The notes below the pieces were generated by a model. The model was given only the letters and a program-made list of their open reading frames with translations. It did not search any database and was not told the origin of the DNA. Shown here one piece after another: positions 45,701 to 60,700 of a DNA stretch of 64,000 nucleotides. The stretch comes from CAZSSM01 sp964609385 (GTDB lineage: Bacteria > Planctomycetota > Planctomycetia > Isosphaerales > Isosphaeraceae): positions 6,742 through 70,741 of the forward strand of contig CAZSSM010000031.1 in NCBI GenBank assembly GCA_964609385.1, read 5' to 3'. A program made the position numbers and the translations under genes. How positions within the stretch are numbered: the stretch's first letter is position 1; each line of letters starts with the position of its first letter.

Positions 45701-48700
45701 TCGTGGCGCCCGGCTCGGCCCAACTCCTCGATGCGCCTGATGGCAACGTCATCCCGCTTGATCCCAATAGTGCCGAGGGGGTCCATTTTCTCATCCCCGT
45801 CAGCGTGACCCTCGACTCCGATGGGGCTGGGTCCGAAGTCGACTCGTATACCCTGAGGCGTAGAAACCCGCTGCTGAGCCTAGATACCAATCGTGACGGC
45901 CGAGTGACCACCGATGACGACCACATCTCAGCATTAACAGATCAATATTACGTTATAGACGTTAGTATGGCCGTTGTCTCCGATGACTTCGCCGGCCTCT
46001 ATAGCGGAACCGGTGCGTTCTCCCGAGGCCGGAGCCTTGGGGCGGGGGTGTCCATTGGGGTGAACCAAATCCATCGCCAGACCCGGGCGGTCGTTGGAAA
46101 CCTGGTCCGAGACCTGAGCCCTCACCTGGGGATTGGTGTCGATATTGCCGATCAAATTTATCTAGGTTATGAGCACGGGCTCGCCGAAGGGGACCTGGTC
46201 ACCTACGTTGCCGGTGGCGATGAAAGCATCGGCGGCCTCCGCGATGGCGAGTCCTACTTTGTCAACATCATTGGCGACTCGGACAACTCGGGCGATCCGA
46301 CGATCAAGCTCGCCCGCTCAGCCCTGGAGGCGGCCGAAAGCCTGACGACCCTCTTCGGACCCAACGAGATCGCCTCGGATCCAGGCCAAGACACGATCGA
46401 CCTGGGATACGTGCATGGTTTCCAACTTGGCGATCGGGTCATTTACGACCCGGGCACCGGTGCAGCGATCGGCGGCCTCGAAGCGGGTGGCGAATATTAC
46501 GTCATCCCCATCAGCCCGACCGAGGTTGCCCTGACCGATGCGATCTCCTTGGCCACGGCCTCGTTCGATCACATCTTTGATCCTCTGGACACCGTTCGTG
46601 ACAATCAGCTCGTCTTTGGCTATGAGCACGGTTTGTCTGATGGTCAGCGGCTCGTGTACACCGACGGGGGCGGAACAGCCATCGGAGGCTTGACCGATGG
46701 CCAAGTCGTGCAAATCAGTGTCGTGGACAATTTCCGAGTCCGCCTCCAAACCTTGACCGGCGATTCCATCTCGCTCGACGCATCCAACTCTGCGGGTCGA
46801 GCGCACACGCTCCATCCCGGTCTGGTTGCCGATGCGAATTCGATCTCGGAGACGAACGAAATCGACTTAGGCGATGAGCACGCCTTTGGTCACGAGAGCG
46901 CCGTTCGTTACTCAGCGGTGAATCCAGGGGGCTCAGCCACACCAATCCCCGGGTTGGTCGATGGGCACGTCTACTATGTCGTCCCGACTGGACTGACGAC
47001 GCTCCGCTTGGCTGAGACTCCCGAGTTGGCCGAGAAGGCCCGCTGGTGGTTCTTCGACTCGGTCGAGACCTTGACGAACGAAACCGACGATCAAGGCAAC
47101 GTCGCAACGACCATCACCTTCGGAGCGCCTCATCCCTACGCGCTCAACGATCCGCTGGTCTATGGAATCGATGACTTTTACGCAGACCCCGATTCCGAGA
47201 CAATTTTCGCACTGCAATATATTGATCCGGACACCGGATCACTCGAGACGCTGACCCCGGGCCAGACCCTCTACGCGATCCCGACCGGTGGCGAGACCGC
47301 TCTCGACTTCAACTTGGGAAGCGACGTCACGATCTACCAAGGTTTGCAATTGGCTTTGTCCCCCGATGGTCAGCCACTGGAGCTGGTCAACACCGACGCG
47401 GCGGGGGTCCACGGCTTCCGGTCAGATGTCTCGGCCATCACCGTTTCACCTTCGGGCGAAACCGACACGACCCACCTGTTCCAAGCTTATGAGCGGATCG
47501 ATCTTGATGGGTCCGTTGGCTCCGGGACGGGGCACAGCCTTCGCCTGAGCTTGGATCCCTCGGTGACCACCCAAGCGACGCACGGCTTGGGCAAGACGTT
47601 CGATCCCTCAACTATCACAGTCCGCCAGAAGCAGCGGACCCTGGACCTCGGTTTCGAACACGGCTTCGAGACTGGGGATGCGGTCATTTACAGTAATGGC
47701 CGTGGTGAGGATATCGGTGGCCTCGGCCATGGTAATATTTACTATGTAATCAAAATTAGCGATACGAGATTCCGCCTCACCGAGACCGCCGAGGATGCTC
47801 TGTCCCGCAAGCCCGACGCCATTCAAGTTGATGTCGACGTGGCGACCGGATCGCTGCACGGCTTTGGCAAGGTGATCGACCCCAACCCTGGCGTCGACAG
47901 TTCGGCCGACACGATCGATTTCGGCCAGGCCCACGGTCTGACCGACGGCCAAACGGTCCTTTACCAGACCAACGGCGGCAATGCGATCGGCGGCCTCGTC
48001 GACGGCCAGGAGTATACCGTCTCGATCGTCGGTGAGGAGGGAACAACGATCCAGTTGATCGACCCCGATACCGGGTTGGTCGTCGACTTGGATGGGACCC
48101 TTGCGACCGGGGATCAGCACGAATTGGCTGAACCGGTCTCTTCGACCGGGTTTATCAGCTCGACGGGGAGTAGTCTGGTCACCGCCAACAACAACGGCGA
48201 AATCATCTCGGTCTCATTGGCTGGAGTCTTGCTGAGGCAAGATCCAGGACGGCAGTTCTCCGTGTCTGAGACACGCTCCACGAGCGAAGCCAAGTTCGGA
48301 ATCGGCGGGGCGGGGAGTGTTGCAGTCCAGATTGTCCGCGATACGACAGAGACCATCCTACGCGATGCTGATGTCTCGGTCACCGACCTTCGACTTGCCG
48401 CGATGAATGAAACTTTCATTGCGAACGGAACCGGAGCTGTGGCCCTGGTCAGTTCCACGGCGAATTCCAAAGGTTTAGCGGGTGCCCTGTCCTGGAACGC
48501 CATTCGGAATCAAACCCATGCCCTGATCGATAACACCCAGCTCACGGTCACGGCAGGCAACCTGATTGTCGATGCCGTCGATTCCAGCATGATCATCGGC
48601 GTGGCATTGGGATTAGCCGGGGTTGCTGGGAAGTTCGGCTTCGCCGGTTCCGTCGTGAACAATGTGATTGCGAGCGATGTCTCTACGCGAATCGTGAATC

Positions 48701-51700
48701 AGTCAGACGTCACGGTGGTGGGCATCTCAAATCAGACAGAAACTGGAAAAGTCATTCTCGATACAAAGAATAACTCTACTATCTATGGTGTATCTGGTTC
48801 TGTGACGTTAGTGAAAAACAATACTTCGGATAAATCAAATGCTCAAGCGCAAGCCGCAAGTCTAAGTCAACCTGATGGATTAATCCAAAGATATAGTAGC
48901 GCGAGTTTCTCGGAATCTCGTAGCTCTTCGCAATCTTTGGGGGGTGTCTTTAATTCCGGGAATGATCCATCGTCATCCAATGCGATTGCTAACAGAAGGT
49001 CGGTTAACAAGTTAGGAATCGGCGCGGCCCTGGTCATCAATCGAATCGTCTCTCCGAACCGAGATCAGGGTGACCCCATCGGCACCTTGGCGATGATCGA
49101 AGATTCCAACGTGACGGCCGATGGAGTGGTCGAGCTGCTGGCCGATACGACGAATACCATCGTCGGAATCGCAGCAGGCATTGCCGGAGTGACGGGCACC
49201 GGCGGCAAACAAACTGCCCTCGCCTTGAGCTTCAGTATCAACACGGTAGCCGTTCCCACCCAAGCCCGCATCCGAGGGGCAGGATCGGGTGGTGAGGGAA
49301 TCACGGCAAGTCGAGGCGTCCGTCTTCTGGCCGATGATCGGTCATTCATCGGAGGGGGTTCCGGCACGGTGGCGATCGTGTTGGGACAAACTGGTGCGAA
49401 CGGCACACAAGGGGGAGCCTCCGCGAACGGCTTGGCTCTTACCGTCAACAGAGTCGAGAACCTGGTGACCGCCGAGATCACAGACACGACTGTCACGACC
49501 GATGCCGGCGATGTTCAAGTTATCGCCAATTCGGTGCCGTCGATCGTTGCCGTCGGAGCGGGTGGGGTTGGCAGTAGTAACCAGGGTCGGCAGGGGTCGT
49601 TCTCGATCAACACGGTCAAGAACCAGACGGCCGCTTCGATTAGCGGATCCGACACCGTCGTCGATGCCGAGGGTAGCGTGCTCGTCTCCGCCTCGGATGA
49701 GACCGATGTGTTCTCGCTCGGCGGCAGTATCGTGATCAGCGGGACATCGGGGAATCAGTCCAGCAGCGTGCTCTCATCGATCGGCATCGCCAATTCGACG
49801 CTCACGTTTGTCAATACGGTCCAAGCTTCGGTCGGCGATGGCGTCACGATCCAAGCCGACGGCCAGTTGGATCCGATCACCGGCCAGGATCGCGCCGGCT
49901 TGCTCGTCTTGGCCAACTCCAACGATACCCTCACGACGATCGCCGCCGGCGGAACGGTCGACAATGCGGACGGCAACTTCGCGATTGCCGGCTCGGCCAC
50001 TTTCACGAATCTCGATGAGACGACCCACGCCACGATCGGTGCGGGCGCGAGCATCAATGAGGCGACCCGAGGAGAGTCGAACTCGCAGGACGTGGTCGTG
50101 CGGGCCAATGAGGAGACGACGCTCGTTGGGGTGGCCGGGGCTGCCGCAATCGGGCTGCAAGGCAACGGGATCGGGGCAGGCATCGATGTGACCACGATGG
50201 ACAAGGACGTTCTCGCCCAGATCGGGGCCGGTTCGGTCGTTGAAGCCGAGGGGGACGTGATCGTGCGGGCCGTCTCCAACGAAGATGCCTTCTCGGTCAC
50301 CGGTTCGGTCGCGGTGGGTCGATCGGACTTCGCCATTGCGGGTGGTGTGAATAATGCCGAATACGACATCACCACCAAGGCACTCATTCTCAGCGCCTCG
50401 GACGACATCACTCACGTGACCGCAGGTGACAGCGTGCTCGTCTCGGCCGAAGAGCGGACCGAGCTGACCGTGCTGAACCTCAACTTCGCCTTCGCATCCG
50501 ATCTTGGAGTTGGCGGCGCCATCGGGGTCCCCAATATCACCAAGACGACCGAGGCTTCCATTGGCGACTCCGCCGACGTCGATGCCTTCGCTAGTGGCGA
50601 TGGAATCGATGTCCATACCGGAACGTTCGCGACCTTCGACGAGGATGAGGACCCGAACACCTACGGGACGAACATCGACCTGGATAACTCGAACCTGCCC
50701 TTCGACGACCCCAGCTACTTTAAGAACAGCAAGGCAACGCCCGAGCAGATCAGCGGGTTCCAGGGCGTGGCGGTCACCGCGGTCAACAGCGACCAGGTCG
50801 AGATCTACAACGCGGGTGCGGCGGTGGGGTCCGACTTGGCCATCCAAATTTCCTTCGCATGGAACGGCGTCGATGTGACGACGCTTGCCACGATCGCCGA
50901 CAACGCTCAGATCAACCAGGACGCCACCGTCGACGAGAGTGCCGGTGAGAACCAGTCGGTCCACGTCGCCGCCGGCGGGGACTTCTTCACGCGAACGATC
51001 ACCGGTGGGGCCGCGATTAGCAAGGGCCAGACCAGCTCGGCGGCCACATCCGGCATCGGCGTGAGCGCCGTGGTCATGGACACCCAGGCACGGATCGGCG
51101 ATTCGGCCAACGTTCAAGCACGAAGGAACGTCGACGTCTCGGCCCAGAATTTCGAGGACATCCTGGTCATCGGCCTGGCCGTGGCGGGGACCTCCGGGAC
51201 CTTGGCCGGGGCCGGCTCCTTCGCGGTCTTCGATCTCACGAACACGACGATCGCCTCGATCGGTGACAACGCGACGGTCTTTGCCGGTGGCAATGTGGTC
51301 GTCGTCGCCCAGGACATCACCGACTCCGACATCATCGCGGGTGCCGCGGGAATCGCCTTCAAGGGTACGGGCCTCGGTGTTTCGGTGGGCCTCTCGCTCA
51401 TCCAGAAGGACACGACCGCCTCGATCGGTGAAGCGGCGACCGTCGACGCGTTGGGTCAAGGAACCCAAAACACCTTTGAGATTTTGACCAGTGATCGAGC
51501 CAATGACGATTTTGTGACCGACTCGCTGCGAGGGGTCGGTGTCAGTGCCTACTCGGTCGAGAATCTGTTCGCCGCCACAGCAGCCGGCGGCGGCGGAAAG
51601 GCGGTCGGCCTGGCCGGTGCGATCACCTGGCAACAGGTCGACTCGGACACCACCGCTTACATCGATCGCAACGCCCAGATCAATACTGACGCAGAGAACG

Positions 51701-54700
51701 ACTCGAACGCGCACAGCGGACAATCGGTCGCTGTCACGGCGATCAACCAGGTCCGCGCTACGGGCCTGGCTGGTGCGATCAACGGCGGAGCCGTCGGGAT
51801 CGGAGCGGGTCTCGATATCGGGACGATCGCCAATGATACGAAGGCGGCGATCTTGGAGGACGTGAACCAGGACAGCACTGCCGGGACGGACACCGGCCTC
51901 GTCCAAGCTCGCCAGGATGTCCGAGCCGAAGCGGCTTCGGAGCGAACGATCACCTCGTTCGCGGCTTCGGCCGGCGGCGGGCTGTTCGCCCTCCAAGCAG
52001 GCTTCTCGCTGTGGACGATCGGCGATTCGATGAACGGCCAATATGACGTTGACGGCGAAACGGTGGATTCGTTGAGCGGTCTCGATACCGAAACCGAGAC
52101 GATCGCCGATGAGATCACAACGGTCGATGCCGGCTTCGAAAGCAGCGAGTCGATTGATCCGGGTGACAACTCCGAGGAGGTCGCCGAAGCGATCGGCAGT
52201 GGCACCGATGGCCTCAGCCGGTTCGCTGGTCGCTTGATCTTCGGAGAATCGTTGGTCAGCACGACCGAAGCGGTGATCGGGGAAAATGCCACCATCAACG
52301 CCGGTCGCGATCTGACGATTCACGCCTATGAGGAAACCCAGATCACGTCGATCGGCGGCGCCGTTGGGGCAGGGGCGTTCGGTGGAGGAGCCGGGATCGC
52401 CATCGCCAATGTGGCCTCCAGCGCCTCGGCGGAGGTCGGGTCGGGGTCGTCGCTCTCGGTGGGCCGAAATCTGACGATCTCTGCCGCCGCCGACGAGACG
52501 ACCGATATCTATGGCGTCGCCGGCACGGGCGGCTTGGTGGCCATCGCCGCACAGTTTGCCGTGTCGACGGTCAACAGTGTGCAAAGCGCGATCATCCACG
52601 AGAATGTTGAAGTTCTCGCGGCCGACTCGGTCACCCTCGAGGCCCAACACACCCGCGATCTCCACGCGTTTACCGCTGGTGGTTCGATCGGCTTGGCGGT
52701 CGGGGGAGCCGCTGGGGCGATCGTCGTTGGTGGTGGCACGGTCGAGGCGATCGTCGACGATGGGTCGAAGCTGGGATCGACCGACACGAAGCTTGGCTCG
52801 GTGACCATCTCGGCAACGAGCACGACGACCCAAGCTCGGGCCGAGGCCTATGCCGTCACCGCAGGTGCAGGCGCAGCGGTGACCGGCGCCGGAGTCCAGG
52901 CTCGCATTGACCCGGTCGTCCAAGCCGCGACGCTTGACTCGGTCGAAATCTATACGACCGGAGACGTCGAGATTCTGGCCAACGCCGAAGCTCAGGTCAT
53001 CGCCCAGGGGTTCGGGGTTGAAGTGGCCGGCGGTGTCGCCGGCGGCGGTGTCAGTGTGTTGGCCGTCGTTTCGCCGCAAATCGTCGCGTCGGTGGGTTCG
53101 AACAACACGATCGAATCCGACGGAAATCTAAGGATCCTCGCGACCCAAGGTCTCCTCAACGATCAACCTTCGGCCCTGGCCACCGGATTCGGCGTCTCCG
53201 CGTCGTTCTTGGTGACCATCGTGGGCGCGACGGTCGAGGCCCGCAGTGAGACCTCGGCCGATGCGGCCATTGGAACGGGAAGTACCATCACAGCAGAGAC
53301 GGGTACCGTCTCGGTTCAATCGTTGATCCTCAACGATCTGAAAGCGAACGCTGACGGTGGCAGTGGTGCGGGCATCGTCGCGTCGGGGGCCCACGTCTCC
53401 GTCATCGACGCGGCGACGACCTCCTCGGCCTTGATCGGTCATGGTGTGAGTGTCACGGCGAACGCCCTGGAAATCCTCGCCACTGGCTTTGAGAGCCTCG
53501 ACGGATCTGCCGAGAACAACAAGTTCTCATTTGGATTTACCGCGAGTGCCCAGAACTCGTCGGGAGCCGGCTTCGCGACCGAAGTTGATATCGCCAGCGA
53601 GAGCTCGACGACCGCAGCGATCCTCAACAACACCCGTGACGATCAAGTCATCCAGGTGAACTCGTTGACGATTCGAGCCGGCCAGACTCATGCCTTGACG
53701 GGCTCGTCGCACGACTTCGCCTTAGCGATCATCGCTGGTCTGGGTGGTGCGAAGTATGTCGCGGATATCGACTCCGATGTGAACGCCCTGATCGGGGAAT
53801 CGGTCGTGGTCAACGCCACGACGATCGACATCTCCGCCAGCAATAACGCCGAACTGTCCGAGGACGATCAAGGGATCGGCCAGGCCATCACGGTTAGCAG
53901 TACGACTGCGGGCATCGGGGCCAAGAGCAAAGTCCTCAACGACATCAATATCGATTACGATACGGAATCCGGTATCCGCGACAACGCACAAGTGAATTCC
54001 GATTATGTATTGACGGGCAATCGCTCGGCTATTATGGGCGGAGTAGACATTCTCGCGACCAACGATGCTCACCTACTGAGCTTCACCGACCTGGGCAGCA
54101 CGAGCCTCTTCGGTGGGTCGATCAACGCCGAAACGCTGGTGCATCTCCAGCGGTTCGATGCGACCGTCAGCCTCGGTGAGGATGCCACGCTAAAGAGTTC
54201 TGGCGAGATCAACCTGGCCACTCGCTCCAGCGCAACGCTGACGGCCTCCACCACGGCCTTGGGCAAGAGTCGAGTCTTCCCCGACGATCAGACCCTCGGG
54301 TCGACCTCGGTGAACACGTCCAATGTGGTTCAGGTCGCGAGCGGAGCCCTGATTGAGTCCGAGGACGATGTCCACCTTCTGGCCGGGCAGGATGGGGTCC
54401 TTGAAGGGGTCAATGGATCTGTGCCCAAGACCAATCTCTTCTTGCTCGATGCCGACGCCGACACCTATGCGACCAACGTGATCCCGGATCCCCGCAACAT
54501 CATCGCCGAAGCGTTACTCATCCAGACCAATCTCGTCCAAGTCGAGTCCGACTCACGGGTCCGGGCTGTCAGCGATGCCTCGTTGTTGACCGAGCCTGGA
54601 GTCGTCATCACCGAGGCGGTCTCCTCGTTCGAATCGAACTACGGAAGTTCACCGACCACGAATATCGAGTCGCAAGGCGAGACGAGCGTGGTTGTGGTCG

Positions 54701-57700
54701 ATGGCGATGTCGAGGTCGGCCTGTTCAATCGCAGGTTCTTGGAACTCAATCGAAGCGGCATTGTCACAGCCGGCTCTGACCAGAACCTCGAGGTGACGAT
54801 CGAGGAGAACTTCAGCCTCGACGAGGCCTTGGAAGAACGAATCAATACCCTTGTGGCCGAGAACGCCTGGTTCCAAGGAACCTCCTTGGCCACAGCCTAT
54901 GCCGAGCAAGAAGCCTTCTGGTCCGAGCTGATCTCCGATCTCGGTGGCACGATGGACTTCACTGGCAACCGGATCCGGGTCTCCGGTGTCTCGCTCCCCA
55001 CGGCGCGGATCGATGCGATCGACGCCACCTCGGGCAATATCACGATTGAGGGCCAAGACCTTCGCGGTCGGGGAACATTGACAGCACCGACCGATACGGC
55101 CATTGAAATCATCAACAATTCGTCCTTGACGCTGTTCCTCGACGGATTAGTCATCCCCGACCGACCGGGTGGTCAGATTCGATTCAATCAAGTTCAAGTT
55201 CGCTCCAATTCGGAAATCGCCAGCTTGAACGTCAACCAAGTTCTCAATTCGCTGGTCAATTTGGACTTTGCCTTCAGCTACGAGACCGGCAGCACGGCCG
55301 ATGCCTCGACTGAGCCGTTGATCGCCGTGACCAACGTGCCCAATGCGGGCCAAGCCGTGATCGCCAACCTGCTCTTCGAGGGCGACGTCTCGAACCGGAG
55401 CGGTGATGTCACGATCGACGGTGGTGATGGCAGCGTGTTGATCAACGGCAGCGTGACCGCTGGCAGCCTGTCGATCGTCAGCGGCGGCGACTTCGTCTTC
55501 GGCGGCTCGGATAGCAACGGCGATGGCTTCTTCCACGTTGGCGGCGATCCGTTCGATCTCTATTCGGGATTTGCCCAGGCGAACGAATCAGCAAGGTCCC
55601 TGATTTCGAATCCCATTTCCGCAATTGCTGGGACCAGTGGAAGTGTGAGCGACGATGCGGGCTCGACGATCGTGGCGGGCAACGTCTTGATCACGAGCGA
55701 GAACATCAACGTCAATGGCGTAATCCAAAGCGGAATCCCTTATCACACTGTCACCATTACAGATTCTGATGGGTCTTTAAGCGCCCTTCTGGCACAACTA
55801 ACGGCGACACACAATGTACAAAAGATTTTTGGTTCCAATGCATCTCGGTACACAAACCTCGATTCGAGGTACATCGAAGTTGCATCGGGCAACACGAGCG
55901 ACACCCTGTTTGATGACGTTGCCGAGACACTTGCCCTCCGGTGGGATGCCGAGGAACAGACTCTGATCCTGGTCGGTTCGATCGAGGTCGAGGGCGGCTT
56001 CATGCAACTGACCGCTAACCGGATCCTCAACACGTCCGGGGGTGAACTTCGGGTCCTTGATGGCTACGGCACTATCGACGTCGAGAATCAAACGCCTTTC
56101 CCGATCAACATCGGCGACCTCGATGTCGGAAGTGGGACCGACGATGAGCAGGGGATCGAGGGAACCATTCGGCTGGTCGAGAAGGCTCGCAGAAACGAAG
56201 CGGCCCCGGGTCAACGATCCTTGGTGACCACGATCACCCGTCTTGGTAATGAAATCCAAGTCCTGACCAATGAGACCGTGGACTCTGACGGCAACCCGAC
56301 GCACTTAACCACTTCGACGGGCCGTACAGTCCAATACGAACTACAAACCGGCTCACGATACAACTGGGTCTCCTCGGGTTCAGAAGGAAGCACCCAAATC
56401 TATCGATTGAACACGACCAATTATTCGCCGTCCTTCAGCGAAATCAGACAGCCTCGGAACCTGATCAGTGACGTCAATAATGAGCAAAGCGAGCTGGAAT
56501 CCGCTGGCACGTATGTGGAAGTCAATGCGAATCAATCAAATGATGTTTACCGTTATCGATTCACCTCGGACGACAGCTTGGACGACCGTTATTGGTACGA
56601 ATTTGTGACCGAGGTTTACAGTATCTTCGGGAATCTGCTTCGGACCGAGTACGAAAACACGATCACCGAATGGACCAAAACGGTCACCACCCACACGCAT
56701 AGCGTGAAGGCCGATTTTCCGATCGACATCACCTTCGTCGGTGACGATCGCGGTGGGATCACCGTGGACTCACTGGGTTCGGTGATCATCGGCGGGACCG
56801 TGTCCACGCGGGGCGGGACCCTCGAGATCAACGCCGGCGTCGATACCGATGGGACCGTTTCGAATACCGATGCGACGATCGAGTCGGTCGACGCCCTCGG
56901 CCTCCTCACGGCCAAGGATTTCGAGTTGCATGCTCCGGGTGGTATCGGGACGCTCGGTCCGGTCTACCTCGATCAAACGTACGGCGAGGTCAGCTCTCGG
57001 GTGAACGCCTCCAGCCAGAGCCAGATCCAACTCAGCTCTCCCTCGGATCTGCTCTCGCTCGGCGTGATTGAAACCGCTTCAAATGGACTGGTGCAGGTCG
57101 AGGCGACCAATGGAGCCATTTTCAAGGCTTTGGGGCCGTCCCCTGTGATCTCGACCGGTTCGGTCATCCTCTCGGCGGCCTCGGACATCGGGTCGTTCTC
57201 GCGTCCTTTGAAGATCGACACCGCAAGCGAGGCCTCGGGAACGCTGACGGTCTTGGGTGGGAATCGGGTGTTTATCCAAGAGGTCCACGGTGACTTGGAC
57301 ATCGATTCTGTCCAAGCCAACGCGGTGACCCTGGACGTGCCCGATGGCAGCCTCCGGGACGCTACCGCGTTCGCCTCGGCCGAGCGTGATTCGGACACCA
57401 TCAGCGAACTGGTCTCGCTCTGGGAGAGCCTCGGTCTGATCAACCAGGCCGCTGAGGAACGCAAGGCGTTGATCCTGAGCGAGACCGTCGAGCTGCGAAA
57501 CTATGAGTACGCTCAATACTGGGCCCAGCGGAACGAGATGGTTGACCCCACCGATCCAGGCTCCTTTGAGTTCCAATTCAGTGATGAGAAGGTCACTTGG
57601 ATGCTCTCCTTGGGGAACACCAACGAGGAGATCTCCAATCTCGAGGCTGACGCAACGGCCCGCTTCTTGGAATTGAATGCGGTCTTCGGCCCTGGTGGAA

Positions 57701-60700
57701 GCTACGTCACGACCAACGACACCGGCTACGATCCGAACACGTTTGACTCCAGCTTCAATTACCAGTTAACCGACGCTGAGACCGAGGAGTTGACCGCCGA
57801 CTTCGGGTTCACCGAGGACGGCTTGCTCTGGAACCTGTCGCTCGGAGTCACCAACCGCACCGACACCACGGCGTTCGAAGAAGCTCCCAACATCATCGCC
57901 GAGACGATCACGATCACCACCAGCGCGTCGGTTGGCGACCCGGCTGATGAGGTTCAACGGATCCGAGTGATCGACGGGGATCTGGCCAACATCGCGGACG
58001 ACTCGGAGAACTCGACCAAAGTTGCCTTACTCTCGGCGGACCCGGCCGATCTGAATTTCTATCTCGATGAGAATCCCAACCTTGTGGCCGCTTGGCAACT
58101 TGACGAGGCCAATGGAACCACGTTTGCTCAGAACAGCACTGGTAATGGGTTCGACGGACAAGTGCTTGGAGGAACCTTTGGGACTTCAGGTGCGACCGCA
58201 GAGACCGGCACCGCGATCGACATCGACGGAAGTGGAGGTATCCGCATCCCGAACAGCCCAGCGCTTCAATCGGGGCAAAGCTTCACGTTCGCCGCTTGGG
58301 TCAAGCCCACTGCCAATCAATTGGGGACCGTATTCACCACGCTCGATTCTCAGTTCAATGGCTCGATCCGATATCAAGGCCTGTCTCTGTTTGCCACCGC
58401 CCAAGATCGTTGGCAGCTGAATTATGCCAATCAGCAAGAGAATCTGACGTTCCTCAGCGGTGGCAATGTCTCTCTCAATGATTGGTCACACCTTGCAATC
58501 ACCTACGATGCGAACACGAATAGGATTACGCTCTACGTCAACGGTTCGGTCACAGGTTCGACCACGAACGGACACACCGCCTCTAATCTGGATTGGATCG
58601 GCCTCGGGTCGACCGCGGCTGGTACGACTTCCTTCCACGGCAGCATCGACGATGTCGGGCTGTTCAACACCGCTTTGGGCCAGACCGAGATCCAGCGGCT
58701 GATCGGAAATGGAATCGTTGTGGAGCCGACCCCTTGGTCCGAGGTTGACGACGGTGACGGGATCGTCGAGCCCGACGAATATAACCTGATCGAACTGACC
58801 ATTCGCGAGGATGTCAACGTCTCGGGGACCAGCGCCCAGTTTGCTCCCGTGGTCAACGCGATCGGCGACGGCATTCTCCTAGGTTCAACCCAGAGCATCC
58901 AACTCGGTCAGATCAACGCGGGAACGAACGACGTTCGCATCAAGTCCGAGGGGGGGATCATCGATGACGTAAACGATACACGTACAAATATCGTAGCGAA
59001 CAACTTGATCATCGAATCGGCCGACGCCAATATCGGCTCGTTCGCCCTACCGATCACCTTCGATTTGAGTGGGGAGCTGACTGTCCGGAGTGGTGCGTCA
59101 GCCTACCTCTCCTCGGCGGGACAGGCCAACCAGGCTGTCCACCTCAACACGGCGATCGTCGATAACACCCTGACGCTGACCGCGCCTGGTGCCATCCTTG
59201 ATGCCAACGATTCGGTGGATGACCAGGGCAACCAGATCGTGCCGGTGGTCAACGTGATCGCTGACTCGGTCGAGTTCTACGCCGATACTGTTGGCACAGT
59301 TGAGAATCCCGTCGAACTCCAACTCGACGACCAAGGCTCTCTTGGTGGTCTGATCCAAACCCGATTGGACGTCACCGGACTGGGTGATTTGCTCGTCGAT
59401 GGTCTGGTCACCCAGACCGGCCAACTCGTCGTCAATGCGGAGCAGGATCTGTTGCTGGGACTGATCGATGCCCCTGAGGGCCAGGTGTTCCTAACCTCTG
59501 AGACCGGCTCGATCCTCAACAACACCCTCTCGGGCATCAACCTTTTGGTCGCCGAGGGAACCCTGACGGTCTCCGCGACCGGAGCCACGATCGGGACCGA
59601 GGCCAACCCGATCATCGTGCTCGATGGCGCGATGATTACGGCTGATCCCGTGGACGTCGCCTACATCGAAGAAGCTGCCCGTCCGCAAGGGATCTTCCTC
59701 GAGGGTTCGACCATCAATGTCGGGTTCTGGACCGAATTGGCCGACTTCAATGGCGATGGCTACCTTGACGTCTACACCGCCAAGGAGATCGGCAATACCA
59801 ATGTCTATCAAGCAGAGATTTTCCTGAACAATCAGGACGCGACCTTCTCAAGCATCGGTTTCGTCGGGCGCAGCAAGACCGCCCATTTGGTCGCCGGTGA
59901 CCTCAACCAGGACGGCTTCGATGATCTGGTGAGCTTCGATGTCGATGATCAGGAGGAGCTGGTCATCACTGTCTACCTGAACGATGCGGATGGGACAGGC
60001 TCGCTCTCGGAAGGACAGGTGATCACCCCCGGCGTGGACTGGTCAAGATACGTTGTTCTAAATTCGAGAAACGTACAAATTATTGACGTAAACAATGATA
60101 CATTCCTTGACATCACGTTCAATGACCCCGCTAATCTTCAAATTCTGACCTACCAAAACACGGGCAACGGACAATTTTTGGAACTCGGTCAGGTCAGTTA
60201 CGCCGGGGTGGAAACATCCTCGATACCCGTCACGGAGTGGACGACCTACGAGTTCGCCGAAATGACGGGCGATACACACCTCGACCTCATTCTGATTCCG
60301 CTTGCCGCAGGTTTGCCTCATATGATCATAGCCCAAAATTTGGGAGACGGGACTCTGTCTCCAGCCGTTGCTGCATACATTGATGCGAATAACAGTCTTG
60401 GAAATGTTTTGTCATTTTTCCAGAATTTCGCTATTGGGGACATTAATGGAGATGGCCTGAACGATTTCGTCTACGCCAAACAGTTCAACGGAGGGCGGGT
60501 CGACGGTCTCGAGTTTGCCAAGGCCTACTTCATTAATCGGGGCGTGGGGACTGTACCCACCACGGAGTCCGATATCGCCAACCTGGCGGGATCGACCCTC
60601 CTGCATTTCGAATTCGGAGGCGCTTTAGGCACCACGGTCTCGACAGAGCCGGTACTAGTCGACCTGGATCTCGATGGGGATCTCGATCTAGTTACGGAAA

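Noticed and set aside
49774..53079. 1,101-codon open frame on the minus strand inside the giant gene
   Set aside because: It is rich in Asp/Arg/Gly with no fold-like pattern, and the plus-strand frame carries clear repeats. High-GC coding DNA gives long antisense frames.
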